A DNA stretch of 64,000 bases from Rhodobiaceae bacterium (GCA_020637895.1 JACKJP010000009.1:22599-86598), one strand, 5' to 3'. Shown: positions 8,719 through 17,300, counted from the first letter of the stretch. Notes: generated from the letters alone by a model not told the origin. Made by a program: numbers and translations.

Positions 8719-9528
8719 TCAGGCTTTGGTCTTGCCTGTGAAATCTGGTTTGCGCTTTTCCCTGATCGCGGCGACGCCTTCCTTCACTTCCGGACCGGCA
8801 AAGCCGAGAAATTCCATCGCCAGTGAATTGTCGAACGTCGGGCCAGCTGCGCGCAGCCAGTTGTTGAGGGCGTATTTGGTCCAGCGCACAGCGCTTGGCG
8901 CGCCAGCGGCGAGCCGTCTTGCGACATCCATCGACCGGTCGCGGAGTTCGTGGTCCTCCACGGCCAGCGATACCAGGCCGATTTCCTCTGCGCGTTCGCC
9001 GGTAACCGGCTCGTTGAGCAAAAGATGATATTTTGCCTTGGCGAGACCGCACATCAGCGGCCACAGGAGGACCGCATGATCGCCTGCCGCAACCCCGAGG
9101 CGGACGTGGCCGTCAACGAGTTTCGCCTTTTTCGTCACGATCGAAATGTCGGCCAGCAGACCTGCGGCCAGACCGCCACCGGCGCAACCGCCCTGCATGG
9201 CCGATACGATCGGCTTGGAGCAGTTGATCATGTTGTAGACGAGATCGCGGGCTTCACGGAAATTGCGCATCCGCAGGTCGTGATCGTTGACGATGTCCTC
9301 GACCAGATCGAATTCGCCGCCAGCGCAGAAGTGATCTCCTTCGCCGCACAACAGGACCGCACGCACGTCGTCGTCGCGATCGATGTCGCGCCAGATGTCG
9401 CCAAGCTGGCGATGGGTTTCGCTCGTAAGGGCGTTCATGCGATCGGGGCGGTTGAAGCTGACGCGAAGGATGCCGTCCTCCGGTCTGTCGACTTTCAGTT
9501 CGTCATAGGCGCTGTAGTCCATACCCAT
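8719..9528 (-). CDS. Enoyl-CoA hydratase/isomerase family protein
   Basis: Crotonase-fold protein of 269 residues. It shows the N-terminal SFNRPDRMNAL strand, the oxyanion-hole segment GEGDHFCAGGEFDL and AMQGGCAGGGLAAGLLADI. A Gly stands where classic hydratases carry the first catalytic Glu, so it may be an isomerase or a specialised hydratase. The ATG at 9528 has AGGGGA 8 nt upstream; an upstream in-frame Met at 9585 would add a stretch without family similarity. First gene of a two-gene operon with the CoA ligase, under the operator at 9708. Confidence 0.82.
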   Translation of the reverse strand: MGMDYSAYDELKVDRPEDGILRVSFNRPDRMNALTSETHRQLGDIWRDIDRDDDVRAVLLCGEGDHFCAGGEFDLVEDIVNDHDLRMRNFREARDLVYNMINCSKPIVSAMQGGCAGGGLAAGLLADISIVTKKAKLVDGHVRLGVAAGDHAVLLWPLMCGLAKAKYHLLLNEPVTGERAEEIGLVSLAVEDHELRDRSMDVARRLAAGAPSAVRWTKYALNNWLRAAGPTFDNSLAMEFLGFAGPEVKEGVAAIREKRKPDFTGKTKA

Positions 9529-9682
9529 CGCGTTTCCCCTGCATGGTGCGCGCACCAGTGTGGCGCGCAGCTTTTCCGGCATCATCGCTCATCGGCTGTG
9601 CGGTCGTGAAGGCTCTTGATCGCATGCTGCTGCGTACAAGCCGTGATGATGCTGCGGCCAGCTTTCTTGTTCTGGAGACGAA

Positions 9683-9711
9683 GGCTAGAGATCGCGGCGC
9701 GAGGCTGTCAA
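9683..9711 (-). promoter_or_regulatory. Predicted promoter for the enoyl-CoA hydratase/CoA ligase operon
   Basis: On the minus strand TTGACA (9706-9711) is followed after 17 bp by CTAGCC (9683-9688). The -35 overlaps the right arm of the operator palindrome. The same TTGACA-17-CTAG layout recurs before the CoA ligase at 22.9 kb. Confidence 0.5.
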
Positions 9712-9723
9712 CAATTATGTTGA
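9708..9723. promoter_or_regulatory. Operator palindrome TCAACA-N4-TGTTGA
   Basis: Perfect 6-bp arms around ATTA in the 277-bp divergent gap between the enoyl-CoA hydratase (minus) and the CoA-transferase/racemase (plus). It lies 82 bp before the ATG at 9806. On the plus strand TTGATT-17-TAAGAT also resembles a promoter, so one site could control both directions. Confidence 0.72.
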
Positions 9724-9805
9724 TTGTCGCGAGTCCCGTTCCTAAGATTGCAGCGTCAGAAAATCAAAAAATGGCCGGAATACCGACCAGCGCTGGAGGA
9801 AGAGA

Positions 9806-10966
9806 ATGGCAGTCAGTCCCGGGCACGGCCCGCTTCACGGAATTCGGATCGTTGAATTTGCGGGCGTCGGACCCGGACCATTTTGCGCGATGCTGCTCGC
9901 CGACATGGGTGCGGATATCATCAGCGTTGACCGCAAGGTTCCGCATGGGCTCGGTATCAAGAAGGAGCCACGCTTCAATCCCACGACCCGCAGTCGCAAA
10001 TCCATGGCGGTCGATCTGAAGACGGATGAGGGCAAGGCGCTGGTTCTGCGCCTGATCGAACAGGCGGACGGGTCCATTGAGGGCAATCGCCCCGGCGTGA
10101 TGGAGCGTCTGGGTCTCGGGCCAGACGTCTGCCTCAAGCACAACCCGCGCCTCGTCTACGGCCGCATGACCGGCTGGGGTCAGGAAGGTCCGATGGCCAA
10201 AGAAGTCGGGCATGACCTGAATTATCTTGCCCTGAGCGGCATGCTTTCGATGATCGGATCGAAGGAGGTCGGACCGGCCATACCGCTCAACCTGATGGCG
10301 GATTATGCCGGTGGCGGACTGTATCTGGCGCTTGGCATGCTGGCGGGATTGCTGGAGGCGAAGACCTCCGAAAAGGGGCAGGTTGTCGATGCCGCGATGC
10401 TCGACGGCCTCGGATCACTGATGACGCATCAATTCGGCTTCATCGGGTCTGGACGCTGGGTCAGGGAAAGAGGCGCCAATTTTCTGGACGGCGGCGCGCC
10501 CTGGTACAATGTCTACGAAACGAAGGACGGTGAGTGGATATCCGTCGCGCCAGTCGAGCCCAAATTCTACGAAGTCTTGCTGACAACGATGGGGCTCGAT
10601 CCCGCCAGCGTCCCCGATCAGCTGGATAGCAGCTCGTGGCCGGCCCTGAAGAAACAGTTCGCTGATATATTCCGCAGCAAGACGCGGGACGAATGGTGCC
10701 GGATCATGGATGGCAAGGAAGCCTGTTTCTCCCCGGTGCTCAGCACTGACGAGGCCATGGCGCATCCACACATGCAGGCGCGGCACGCCTATGTCGATGT
10801 GGACGGCGTCGTCCAGCCTGCACCGGCACCGCGCTTCAGCAGGACCCCGGCTGCCGTTCGCCGGCCGCCGGCCGTTCCTGGCGAAAATACGGACGAAATC
10901 CTCGAAGAATGGGGTGTCGATGCCGGTGAGCGCGACACGCTCCGGAAAAATGGCGTTATCGCCTGA
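9806..10966 (+). CDS. CoA-transferase family III protein, alpha-methylacyl-CoA racemase type
   Basis: CaiB/BaiF-fold protein of 386 residues. It retains the three residues used by alpha-methylacyl-CoA racemases: His in GHDLNYLALSG (~135), Asp in NLMADYAGGG (~164) and Glu in APVEPKFYE (~250). Racemases of this type interconvert (2R)- and (2S)-methylacyl-CoA so that branched chains, such as steroid or isoprenoid side chains, can enter beta-oxidation. The ribosome site GGAGGAAGAG precedes the ATG. It is followed 27 bp later by an SDR gene in the same operon. A true CoA transferase is the alternative. Confidence 0.85.
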   Translation: MAVSPGHGPLHGIRIVEFAGVGPGPFCAMLLADMGADIISVDRKVPHGLGIKKEPRFNPTTRSRKSMAVDLKTDEGKALVLRLIEQADGSIEGNRPGVMERLGLGPDVCLKHNPRLVYGRMTGWGQEGPMAKEVGHDLNYLALSGMLSMIGSKEVGPAIPLNLMADYAGGGLYLALGMLAGLLEAKTSEKGQVVDAAMLDGLGSLMTHQFGFIGSGRWVRERGANFLDGGAPWYNVYETKDGEWISVAPVEPKFYEVLLTTMGLDPASVPDQLDSSSWPALKKQFADIFRSKTRDEWCRIMDGKEACFSPVLSTDEAMAHPHMQARHAYVDVDGVVQPAPAPRFSRTPAAVRRPPAVPGENTDEILEEWGVDAGERDTLRKNGVIA

Positions 10967-10993
10967 AAACAACAGGAAGCAGGGAGGGATTGC

Positions 10994-11941
10994 ATGAGCA
11001 CGAAGAGGCTTCAGGGGAAGGTTGCGGTTGTCACAGGAAGCGGCCGCGGCATCGGTCGCGCGGAAGCGATGGCGCTTTCGGAGCAGGGCGCAAGCGTCGT
11101 CATCAGCGATTTCGGCAAAAATGAAAGTGGCGAGTTTATCGCGGAGGTGACAGCCGCCGACATCAAAAAGGCCGGCGGCAAAGCCGTTGCGGCTACTGCG
11201 GACCTGATGACAGCGGAGGGCGCGGAGAGGACGATACAGACGGCAGTCGATGCCTTCGGCGGACTGGACATCCTCGTCAACAATGCTGGTATGCGCGGCG
11301 GAAATCCCGTTAACAAGCTCACGGAAGAGCAATGGGATCTTGTTCTCGGCACCCATCTCAAGGCGACGTTCCTGACGACCAAATTTGCGGTTCCGTTTAT
11401 GCGCGCACGCGGCGGTGGCTCGATCGTCAATACCGGCTCCGAGGCCGGTCTGGGGATGCTTTTCAATTCAGCCTATGCGGCGGCCAAGGAAGGCATCGCC
11501 GGATTTACCCGTTGCATCGCGCGTGAACAGGGTCGTTTCAATATCCGTTGCAACATGATCCGGCCGCGGGCAACAGCCGGCGCGACAGGCGGCGGCGACT
11601 GGTTTACGCAGAACCTGATGGGGCCATGGAAGCCATTGCTGGAAGCGCTGGGCGAGCATTGGATCGGTGAACGTGGTTTCCGCTGGGACAAGACGACGAC
11701 GCCCGAGGCGGTCGGCGCGCTCGTCGCCTGGCTCTGCACGCCGGCGGCCGAAAACATCAATGGCCAGGACTTCTTCATCGGCGGCGATGAGGTGGGCATA
11801 CTCAATCAGCCGGATGTGACCGAGACGCTGTTCAGCAACGATCAGTGGTCGGTGGAAGGTCTGGACGCCTATATGCCGACGATCACGAGCCGGCTGGTCA
11901 ACCCGTATGGTTTTCCCAACCCGCTGAAGACCGACGACTGA
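10994..11941 (+). CDS. Short-chain dehydrogenase/reductase
   Basis: Classical SDR, 315 residues. It has the cofactor motif TGSGRGIG (~15-22), NNAG (~96-99), a Ser in NTGSEAG and the catalytic YAAAK (~160-164). The protein is ~60 residues longer than a minimal SDR, with an insert around WFTQNLMGPWKPLL and a C-terminal tail, as in SDRs acting on hydroxyacyl-CoA or steroid-like substrates (17-beta-HSD4 type). AGGGAGG lies before the ATG. Likely partner of the racemase in oxidising a hydroxyacyl-CoA. Confidence 0.82.
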   Translation: MSTKRLQGKVAVVTGSGRGIGRAEAMALSEQGASVVISDFGKNESGEFIAEVTAADIKKAGGKAVAATADLMTAEGAERTIQTAVDAFGGLDILVNNAGMRGGNPVNKLTEEQWDLVLGTHLKATFLTTKFAVPFMRARGGGSIVNTGSEAGLGMLFNSAYAAAKEGIAGFTRCIAREQGRFNIRCNMIRPRATAGATGGGDWFTQNLMGPWKPLLEALGEHWIGERGFRWDKTTTPEAVGALVAWLCTPAAENINGQDFFIGGDEVGILNQPDVTETLFSNDQWSVEGLDAYMPTITSRLVNPYGFPNPLKTDD

Positions 11942-11947
11942 GCGAAT

Positions 11948-13096
11948 TCAGCCCTCAAGGCTGCCGCCGAGACGCTCGGCGGCGGCCAGATAATCTTCCA
12001 TGAACTCGCGGACGACCTCGCGCGACGACAATGGCGAGCGCATCATGCCAACGCCCTGGCCGACAAAATAGCTGGCGAGCTGCCGGGCGCCCTCATGGCC
12101 GCCATTGGCGAGCTTCAGCACCTTACTCATCGCTGTATCGGAAACGATTGACTGCAGGGGCATCGGAAGCGGCTTCGGTGCGCCTTCTGCCTCCCAGGCG
12201 TCCGTCCAGTCGGATTTCAACTGCCGGCAGAATTTTCCGGTCCGCGACTTGGATCGGATCGTATCGGTCGCGGTTGCGGCTAGCATCTTTTCCTTGACCA
12301 CAGGACTCGTCTCGGCTTCGGGCGTCGTCAGCCACACCGATCCCGTCCATGCGCCATCAGCTCCCATGGCGACGGCAGCTGCCATCTGGCGCCCCGTTAC
12401 GATGCCGCCTGCTGCAAGTACTGGCGTATCGCTGCCTGCTGCCCGCAGGGTTTGAACGACATCGGGAACGAGAACCATCGTGCCGATATCGCCGCAATGG
12501 CCGCCAGCCTCGGTTCCGGCCGCGACGATGATATCGACGCCGGCTTCGACCTGCTTGAGCGCATGTTTTGGCGAGCCGACCAGCGCTGCCACCGGCACGC
12601 CGGCAGCCTTGCTGCGCTCGAGCATGTAGGTCGGCGGTGTTCCCAATGCGTTGGCGATCAGCCGGATCGGGTGCGACAGCGCTATGTCCAGCAGGCTCTG
12701 GGCGCCTTCGTCGCGGATGTTGCGGCCAATCTTGGAACCGCGCGCGAAACGCTCGTCGGTCAAATCTTCAACGTCGATGCCGTGGCTGGTCAGGACCTGC
12801 CTTGCGAAATCCTTGTGGGATTGCGGCACTGTCTTGGCTGCATCGGCCTGCGTGATCTTCTCGCCTTTACCCTCGTATTTGTTCGGCACGATGAAATCGA
12901 CGCCATAGGGCTTGCCGTCGACGTGAGCGTCAATCCAGGCGAGTTCGGCCTCGAACGCTTCCGGTGACCGCACGTCGACCGCGCCAAAGACGCCCATGCC
13001 GCCCGCCTTCGAAACTTCCACAACGACGTCCCGGCAATGCGAGAACGCAAACAACGGGAACTCGATTCCCAGCATGTCGCAAAGGCGCGATTTCAT
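11948..13096 (-). CDS. Nitronate monooxygenase-like FMN protein
   Basis: TIM-barrel flavoprotein of the NMO/2-nitropropane dioxygenase family, 382 residues. FMN-binding segments are visible: the central AGTEAGGHCGDIG and the phosphate-binding LAAGGIVTGRQMAAAVAMGADG. Family members oxidise nitronates, but relatives act as enoyl reductases or have unknown roles. In a CoA catabolic cluster a reductase/oxidase of an unsaturated intermediate is as plausible as nitronate detoxification. It is divergent from tetR and its start lies 66 bp from an operator palindrome. Confidence 0.8.
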   Translation of the reverse strand: MKSRLCDMLGIEFPLFAFSHCRDVVVEVSKAGGMGVFGAVDVRSPEAFEAELAWIDAHVDGKPYGVDFIVPNKYEGKGEKITQADAAKTVPQSHKDFARQVLTSHGIDVEDLTDERFARGSKIGRNIRDEGAQSLLDIALSHPIRLIANALGTPPTYMLERSKAAGVPVAALVGSPKHALKQVEAGVDIIVAAGTEAGGHCGDIGTMVLVPDVVQTLRAAGSDTPVLAAGGIVTGRQMAAAVAMGADGAWTGSVWLTTPEAETSPVVKEKMLAATATDTIRSKSRTGKFCRQLKSDWTDAWEAEGAPKPLPMPLQSIVSDTAMSKVLKLANGGHEGARQLASYFVGQGVGMMRSPLSSREVVREFMEDYLAAAERLGGSLEG

Positions 13097-13138
13097 CGGC
13101 GCATTTCCTCCCGAAGAACGTTCTGTTCGTTGGCTGCA

Positions 13139-13166
13139 GACTAGATTGTAGCACCAGCGCAGTCAA
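13139..13166 (-). promoter_or_regulatory. Predicted promoter for the NMO-like gene
   Basis: On the minus strand TTGACT (13161-13166), overlapping the operator, is followed after 16 bp by CTAGTC (13139-13144). The CTAG-type -10 is shared with other operator-linked promoters in the island. Confidence 0.45.
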
Positions 13167-13178
13167 CACGGCTGTTGA
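13163..13178. promoter_or_regulatory. Operator palindrome TCAACA-N4-TGTTGA
   Basis: Perfect arms around CGGC in the divergent gap between the NMO-like gene (minus) and tetR (plus). Its position in front of the regulator gene suggests autoregulation. Confidence 0.75.
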
Positions 13179-13267
13179 TTAACTGCTTGTTGTTTCCTGC
13201 ATATTGCCAATGGAAATGGGAATTGGTCTGATCTATGTACAGTTCGCGCAACCATAGAAAGAAGCGA

Positions 13268-13924
13268 ATGCGGACGAAAGCAGCAGAGACGAGCAAGATT
13301 TCCGAAAGGCGGCTTGCAGCGCGCAAGACCGCGGCCGTTGAATACGAGAAGCGCCGCGCGCGCGTCCTCAAGGCCGCGGCGGAAGTCTTCAAGGAACTCG
13401 GATACAGCACCGCGACCGTTGACGATGTGGCCAAGCGCGCCAAGATCGATCGCGCGTCGATCTACTACTATTTCAAGGGCAAGAAAGATCTTCTGCGTGA
13501 AATGGTAGGCGGGGCTACAGCCGAAAACGTCGACATGGCAGAAGATATCGCCAGTTCGGACCGGTCGCCGCGCGAGAAACTGCGAAAGCTCATGGTCGAT
13601 CTCCTTGTCTCGTACGAGCGGCACTATCCGTACCTGTATGTCTACGTGCAGGAGGACATGAGCCGGCTCTTGCAGGACAAGTCGCCGTGGAGCAAGCGGA
13701 TGGTCGCGCTCAACCATCGGTTTGACGTTGCCGTCGTGCAGATCATTCAGGAAGGTCTGAAGTCGAAGGCTTTCCGTTCGACAGGAGACGCGAAGCTCAT
13801 TGCCGCCGGTGTTGTCGGAATGTGCAACTGGAGCCATCGCTGGTTCGAGCCGAGCGGCAAGAGGCGGGCTGCGGAGATTGCGGAGACATTCGCCGACATG
13901 GTCCTGGACGGCCTTTGCTCATAA
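13268..13924 (+). CDS. TetR/AcrR family transcriptional regulator, likely repressor of the catabolic island
   Basis: TetR-type regulator, 218 residues from ATG 13268 (purine-rich AGAAAGAAG upstream; an in-frame ATG at 13235 would add 11 residues). The N-terminal helix-turn-helix is clear: ILKAAAEVFKELGYSTATVDDVA-type helices, then the recognition segment RASIYYYFKGKKDLL. The C-terminal ~130 residues form the ligand and dimer domain, with several aromatic residues (HYPYLYVYVQ). It resembles regulators of acyl-CoA metabolism, which usually sense acyl-CoA esters. It is the only transcription factor in the 31-kb island and has the island's palindrome in its promoter region. Confidence 0.85.
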   Translation: MRTKAAETSKISERRLAARKTAAVEYEKRRARVLKAAAEVFKELGYSTATVDDVAKRAKIDRASIYYYFKGKKDLLREMVGGATAENVDMAEDIASSDRSPREKLRKLMVDLLVSYERHYPYLYVYVQEDMSRLLQDKSPWSKRMVALNHRFDVAVVQIIQEGLKSKAFRSTGDAKLIAAGVVGMCNWSHRWFEPSGKRRAAEIAETFADMVLDGLCS

Positions 13925-13953
13925 TCCGCCCAAATGGGGGATTGCGACATTTC

Positions 13954-13969
13954 TCAACATCCGTGTTGA
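13954..13969. promoter_or_regulatory. Operator palindrome TCAACA-N4-TGTTGA
   Basis: Perfect arms around TCCG in the short gap between tetR and the MBL gene at 14025, 55 bp before its start. The right arm continues as TTGACT, a -35-like hexamer. Confidence 0.72.
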
Positions 13970-14024
13970 CTCTTGACGGGGGGATGCCGCCTTTTGGACG
14001 GCAGTCTGCCGGTAGAGCAGGCCA

Positions 14025-15077
14025 ATGCCTTACACAAGCGGACTTGATTGCATGAAGCGTGAATTCGACCTCAAAGGCGTACAGCCGGCCCACGGTGAGA
14101 TTGCCGAGGTGGCGTCTGGCCTGTTCTGGGCCCGGTTGCCGATTCCCTATCCGCCAATGGAAGTGAACATCTATATCGTCGAGAGCGCTGGCGGCTGGAC
14201 TCTCATCGATACCGGTATGAGTGCCGATATGACCCGGGAGGCATGGGACCTTCTGCTGCAGGGGGCACTAAAGGGTTTCAAGTTCGGGCGCATCATTTCA
14301 ACACATCATCATCCAGATCACATTGGACTGGCCGACTGGCTGTCGGAGCGGCTCGAGGCGGACGTCTGGACGACTGCTGGTGCTCTGAGCGCCTTTAAGC
14401 GGGACACGAATATTTACGGCCCCGAAGCGGAAGCTGCCATTGAGCGCTTTTGCATGGCACATGGTCTCAACGAGGACGCGCAATATGCATTGAAGCGGCA
14501 GCCGAACTCGTTTCTCAGCCGCGTCGAGGTCGATGTTTCGCGGCTCAAACTTCTTTCGCTCGACAAGCCGGTGACTCTGGGTATCGGCACATTCGATCTG
14601 ATGACCGCAGACGGGCACGCCGCCGGGCAGCTCATCATGCGCGACCGGGCCGGCCAGTATTTCTTTTCCGCCGACCAGATCCTGCCCGGTGTTGTATCGA
14701 AGCTTGCGTTCGACCCGCTGGATTCCGGCGCTGATACCGCCGGTGCCTATGTATCGTCGCTTGAAGACATCGAGGCCTGGGTTGAGGAATCCGCGCTCAT
14801 TCTGCCTGGCCATTTCCCGCCGTTTCGCGGTTTGAGCGCGCGCATTGCCGAAATCCGCGAGCGGCAGATCCGCCGCGGCGCGCGCCTCATGGGTGCCTTC
14901 GGTGCAGAGCCGCTACAGGTCGGGCAGGTGCTTGGTGTCCTGTCCGGCCGCGAACCTCAGGGTAAGGAAATCGCATTTGCGCTGGCCGAGACATTCGCCA
15001 ACATCAACAACCTCGTCAGCCAGGGGCGCCTTGTCTGGCAGGGCGATGGCGCCCGCATGATGCTGGCGCCGGCGTAA
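14025..15077 (+). CDS. MBL-fold metallo-hydrolase, paralogue of the 4.7-kb gene
   Basis: Metallo-beta-lactamase-fold hydrolase of 350 residues. Predicted metal ligands are complete: THHHPDHIG, His in ADGHAAG, Asp in SADQIL and His in LPGHFPPF. The layout and C-terminal helical extension match the protein at 4677-5735, including ANINNLVSQGRL versus TNVNRLIGEGAL near the end. Start 14025 has a modest GAGCAGG upstream; ATG 14052 is the alternative. It carries its own operator, which ties this hydrolase family to the regulon. It converges with the TRAP permease gene, 6 bp apart. Confidence 0.8.
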   Translation: MPYTSGLDCMKREFDLKGVQPAHGEIAEVASGLFWARLPIPYPPMEVNIYIVESAGGWTLIDTGMSADMTREAWDLLLQGALKGFKFGRIISTHHHPDHIGLADWLSERLEADVWTTAGALSAFKRDTNIYGPEAEAAIERFCMAHGLNEDAQYALKRQPNSFLSRVEVDVSRLKLLSLDKPVTLGIGTFDLMTADGHAAGQLIMRDRAGQYFFSADQILPGVVSKLAFDPLDSGADTAGAYVSSLEDIEAWVEESALILPGHFPPFRGLSARIAEIRERQIRRGARLMGAFGAEPLQVGQVLGVLSGREPQGKEIAFALAETFANINNLVSQGRLVWQGDGARMMLAPA

Positions 15078-15083
15078 GCGCGG

Positions 15084-16388
15084 CTATTCATACATCAGGT
15101 TTGGCAGGATGAGTGCGAGGTGCGGGTAGGCAAGCAACACCGCGACCATCACGATCTGCGCCATCAGAAACGGCCACACTCCGCTGAAGATGACGTGAAT
15201 GGGCACGTCCTTGGCGACACCCTTGATGACATAGACGCACAAGCCGACCGGCGGTGTGATCAGCGCCATTTCCATGACGAGCACGACGATGACGCCGAAC
15301 CAGATGAGGTCGTATCCCATGTTGGAGAGAACCGGCAGCAGGATCGGTATCGTCAGGACGATCATGGCCAGGGCATCGAGGAACGAGCCAAGGATCAGGT
15401 ACATGATCAGCACGATGATCATGAACATGGTCGGGCTCAGGTTGAGGGATTCCACGAATTGCGAAAGCTCGACCGGACCTCGAGTCGCCGCGAGAAAGAC
15501 GTTCAGCACGTGCGAACCGATAATGATCATGAAGATCATGCAGGTGGCTTCGCCAGTCGCACGGAGGGCATTTGAGACGATGGCCCAATCCAGACGGCGC
15601 GCTCTGAGAAGCACAATGATATAGGCGCCGCCCGCGCCGATGCCGGCTGCTTCGGTCGGGGTGAAGATGCCGCCGTAGATACCGCCCATGACGATCAGGA
15701 AGAGGATCAGAATGCCGGTCACGCCCTTCGTTTCGCGAATGCGGCGGCTGAGCGGGTATTTTTCCATTCGCGGCAGGTCCGCTGGACGCAGATAGGCCAG
15801 AATGACGACCGTGATCATGAAGAGGATTGCGAGCATCACGCCGGGTAGAATGCCCGCGACGAGTAATCGTCCAATCGACTGGTCGGCCACAAGACCGTAG
15901 AGCACCATGCCGATACTTGGCGGGATAAGAATGCCAAGTGTTCCGCCGGCAGCGACGACGGCGGTTGCTACGCGTACGTGTACGCCATGCTTGCGCATTT
16001 CAGGGATTGAGAGCGTGCCCATTGCGGCGGCCGTCGCCAGGCTTGATCCGCAGGCCGCCGAAAATCCAGCCGACGCACCGACCGTTGCGACCGCAAGGCC
16101 ACCGCGCCAATGCCCAAACCATGCCCGCGCTGCCTCGAACATCTCACGGCTGATGCCGGATGCGATGGCGAAATGGCCCATGAGAATGAACAGGGGGATT
16201 GCGATGAAGAGGTAACTCGACGAGTTCGCATAAGGCTCAATCCCCATGAGCGCGATGGCGGCCGTCCAGTTCCAGCCGTAGATCCAGGCCGTGCCGATAA
16301 AGCCGACGAGGATCATGGCAAAGCCAACCGGCATGCCGCCTATCATGAGAACGATCATCGCCAGCAGGCCGAAAAGCATCTCGGTCAT
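15084..16388 (-). CDS. dctM: TRAP transporter large permease (DctM-like)
   Basis: Large membrane subunit of a tripartite ATP-independent periplasmic transporter, 434 residues with about 12 hydrophobic segments. It drives substrate import with the sodium or proton gradient. The start overlaps the small-subunit stop (ATGA, 16385-16388); a longer frame to 16487 would overlap that gene with a non-membrane extension. Family segments include GGTLGILIPPS, FTPTEAAGIGA and LITPPVGLCVYVI. Works with the small permease next door and the binding protein at 17.3 kb. Confidence 0.88.
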   Translation of the reverse strand: MTEMLFGLLAMIVLMIGGMPVGFAMILVGFIGTAWIYGWNWTAAIALMGIEPYANSSSYLFIAIPLFILMGHFAIASGISREMFEAARAWFGHWRGGLAVATVGASAGFSAACGSSLATAAAMGTLSIPEMRKHGVHVRVATAVVAAGGTLGILIPPSIGMVLYGLVADQSIGRLLVAGILPGVMLAILFMITVVILAYLRPADLPRMEKYPLSRRIRETKGVTGILILFLIVMGGIYGGIFTPTEAAGIGAGGAYIIVLLRARRLDWAIVSNALRATGEATCMIFMIIIGSHVLNVFLAATRGPVELSQFVESLNLSPTMFMIIVLIMYLILGSFLDALAMIVLTIPILLPVLSNMGYDLIWFGVIVVLVMEMALITPPVGLCVYVIKGVAKDVPIHVIFSGVWPFLMAQIVMVAVLLAYPHLALILPNLMYE

Positions 16389-16879
16389 AGTGCCGTCTCC
16401 CCCGGGGTGCGAAGGGCCAGCATTGCCCTGAATGCTTCGATCAAGAGCTGCAGCGACAGGAGGCCGAAGCCCGCGCCCATCAGCCATCGGAATGGATAAA
16501 GGGGCAGGCCCAGCGCATCGCTGACTTCCCGCATTGCGCCGGTGGTGCTGGCCAGCTTGATGATGCCGTAAGTCATCAGGGCAAAGAGGATCGAGGACAC
16601 CAGACTTACGATGATCGCCAGTACGGCCTTCGCGCGAGCGGGTAAGGGCGCAAGGAAGAACTCGACATTCACATTGGCGTGCTCGCGTTGCGCGTATGCC
16701 AGCCCAAGGCCGACGCCAATGACCTGAAGAAACGACACGAGTTCAACGAAGCCAGGTACGGCCGATGCGAAAACATACCGCATCACGACATGGACCATGA
16801 CCATGATCATGATGAGGAAAAATGCGAGATTGCCGACCAGATTGATCGCGTGTGTCAGTCGATCAAATAGCTTGATCAC
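16385..16879 (-). CDS. dctQ: TRAP transporter small permease (DctQ-like)
   Basis: Small membrane subunit, 164 residues with four hydrophobic helices. The typical DctQ signatures are visible: MRYVF after helix 1, and REHANVNVEFF after helix 2. Translationally coupled to dctM by a 4-bp overlap. Transcribed away from the binding-protein gene, with an operator 87 bp before its start. Confidence 0.85.
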   Translation of the reverse strand: MIKLFDRLTHAINLVGNLAFFLIMIMVMVHVVMRYVFASAVPGFVELVSFLQVIGVGLGLAYAQREHANVNVEFFLAPLPARAKAVLAIIVSLVSSILFALMTYGIIKLASTTGAMREVSDALGLPLYPFRWLMGAGFGLLSLQLLIEAFRAMLALRTPGETAL

Positions 16880-16966
16880 TTCTCCTGCCTCCCGATGACC
16901 GACCAGTGTCGGTTCTGCCCCTGTGCCGGTGCTTGACGACGAAGCATATTGACTCGATCCAGAAAA

Positions 16967-16982
16967 TCAACATCAATGTTGA
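16967..16982. promoter_or_regulatory. Operator palindrome TCAACA-N4-TGTTGA
   Basis: Perfect arms around TCAA in the divergent gap of the TRAP genes. On the minus strand TTGATT is followed after 16 bp by TATGCT, a fair promoter for dctQM. It lies 318 bp from the dctP start, so control of dctP by this site is less certain. Confidence 0.72.
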
Positions 16983-17063
16983 TAACGGCGCTGGGTCGCT
17001 GTTCGCAATTCTCGCTTCCGTGTCGTTCGCGGCATCGGCGAGGAAAGTGCGACAGCGAGTGAA

Positions 17064-17094
17064 GCCAAAAAATGAAACGACCGCAAAGCGGTCG
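17064..17094 (-). terminator. Intrinsic terminator-like hairpin on the minus strand, upstream of dctQ
   Basis: Stem CGACCGC / GCGGTCG (17078-17094) with a 3-nt loop. On the minus strand it is followed by TTTCATTTTTT. It would stop minus-strand transcripts that start between here and dctP, so it could end a short untranslated RNA or act in a leader. The remainder of the 421-bp gap (16880-17300) holds the operator but no gene I can support. Confidence 0.5.
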
Positions 17095-17300
17095 AGCCAG
17101 GGCAGGGGATACGAAGTTGCATCTTCATCAACAGAAATGATCCCGCAGCGGCAGGTGGCATTCAGCGCGACGCTATGTCGACGCCGAGGCCCTCTGCGAA
17201 AAGAATTTGCCGGCTAATGCCGCTGGCAGATGCCTCAGGAAACTGAAGAAGGCGGCTGAGCCGCACACATTGAATTCAACACCGATTATGGAGGAAGATC

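Noticed and set aside
16906..17217. Open frame of 103 codons in the TRAP divergent gap
   Set aside because: It spans the operator and the hairpin, has no ribosome site and no recognisable protein pattern.
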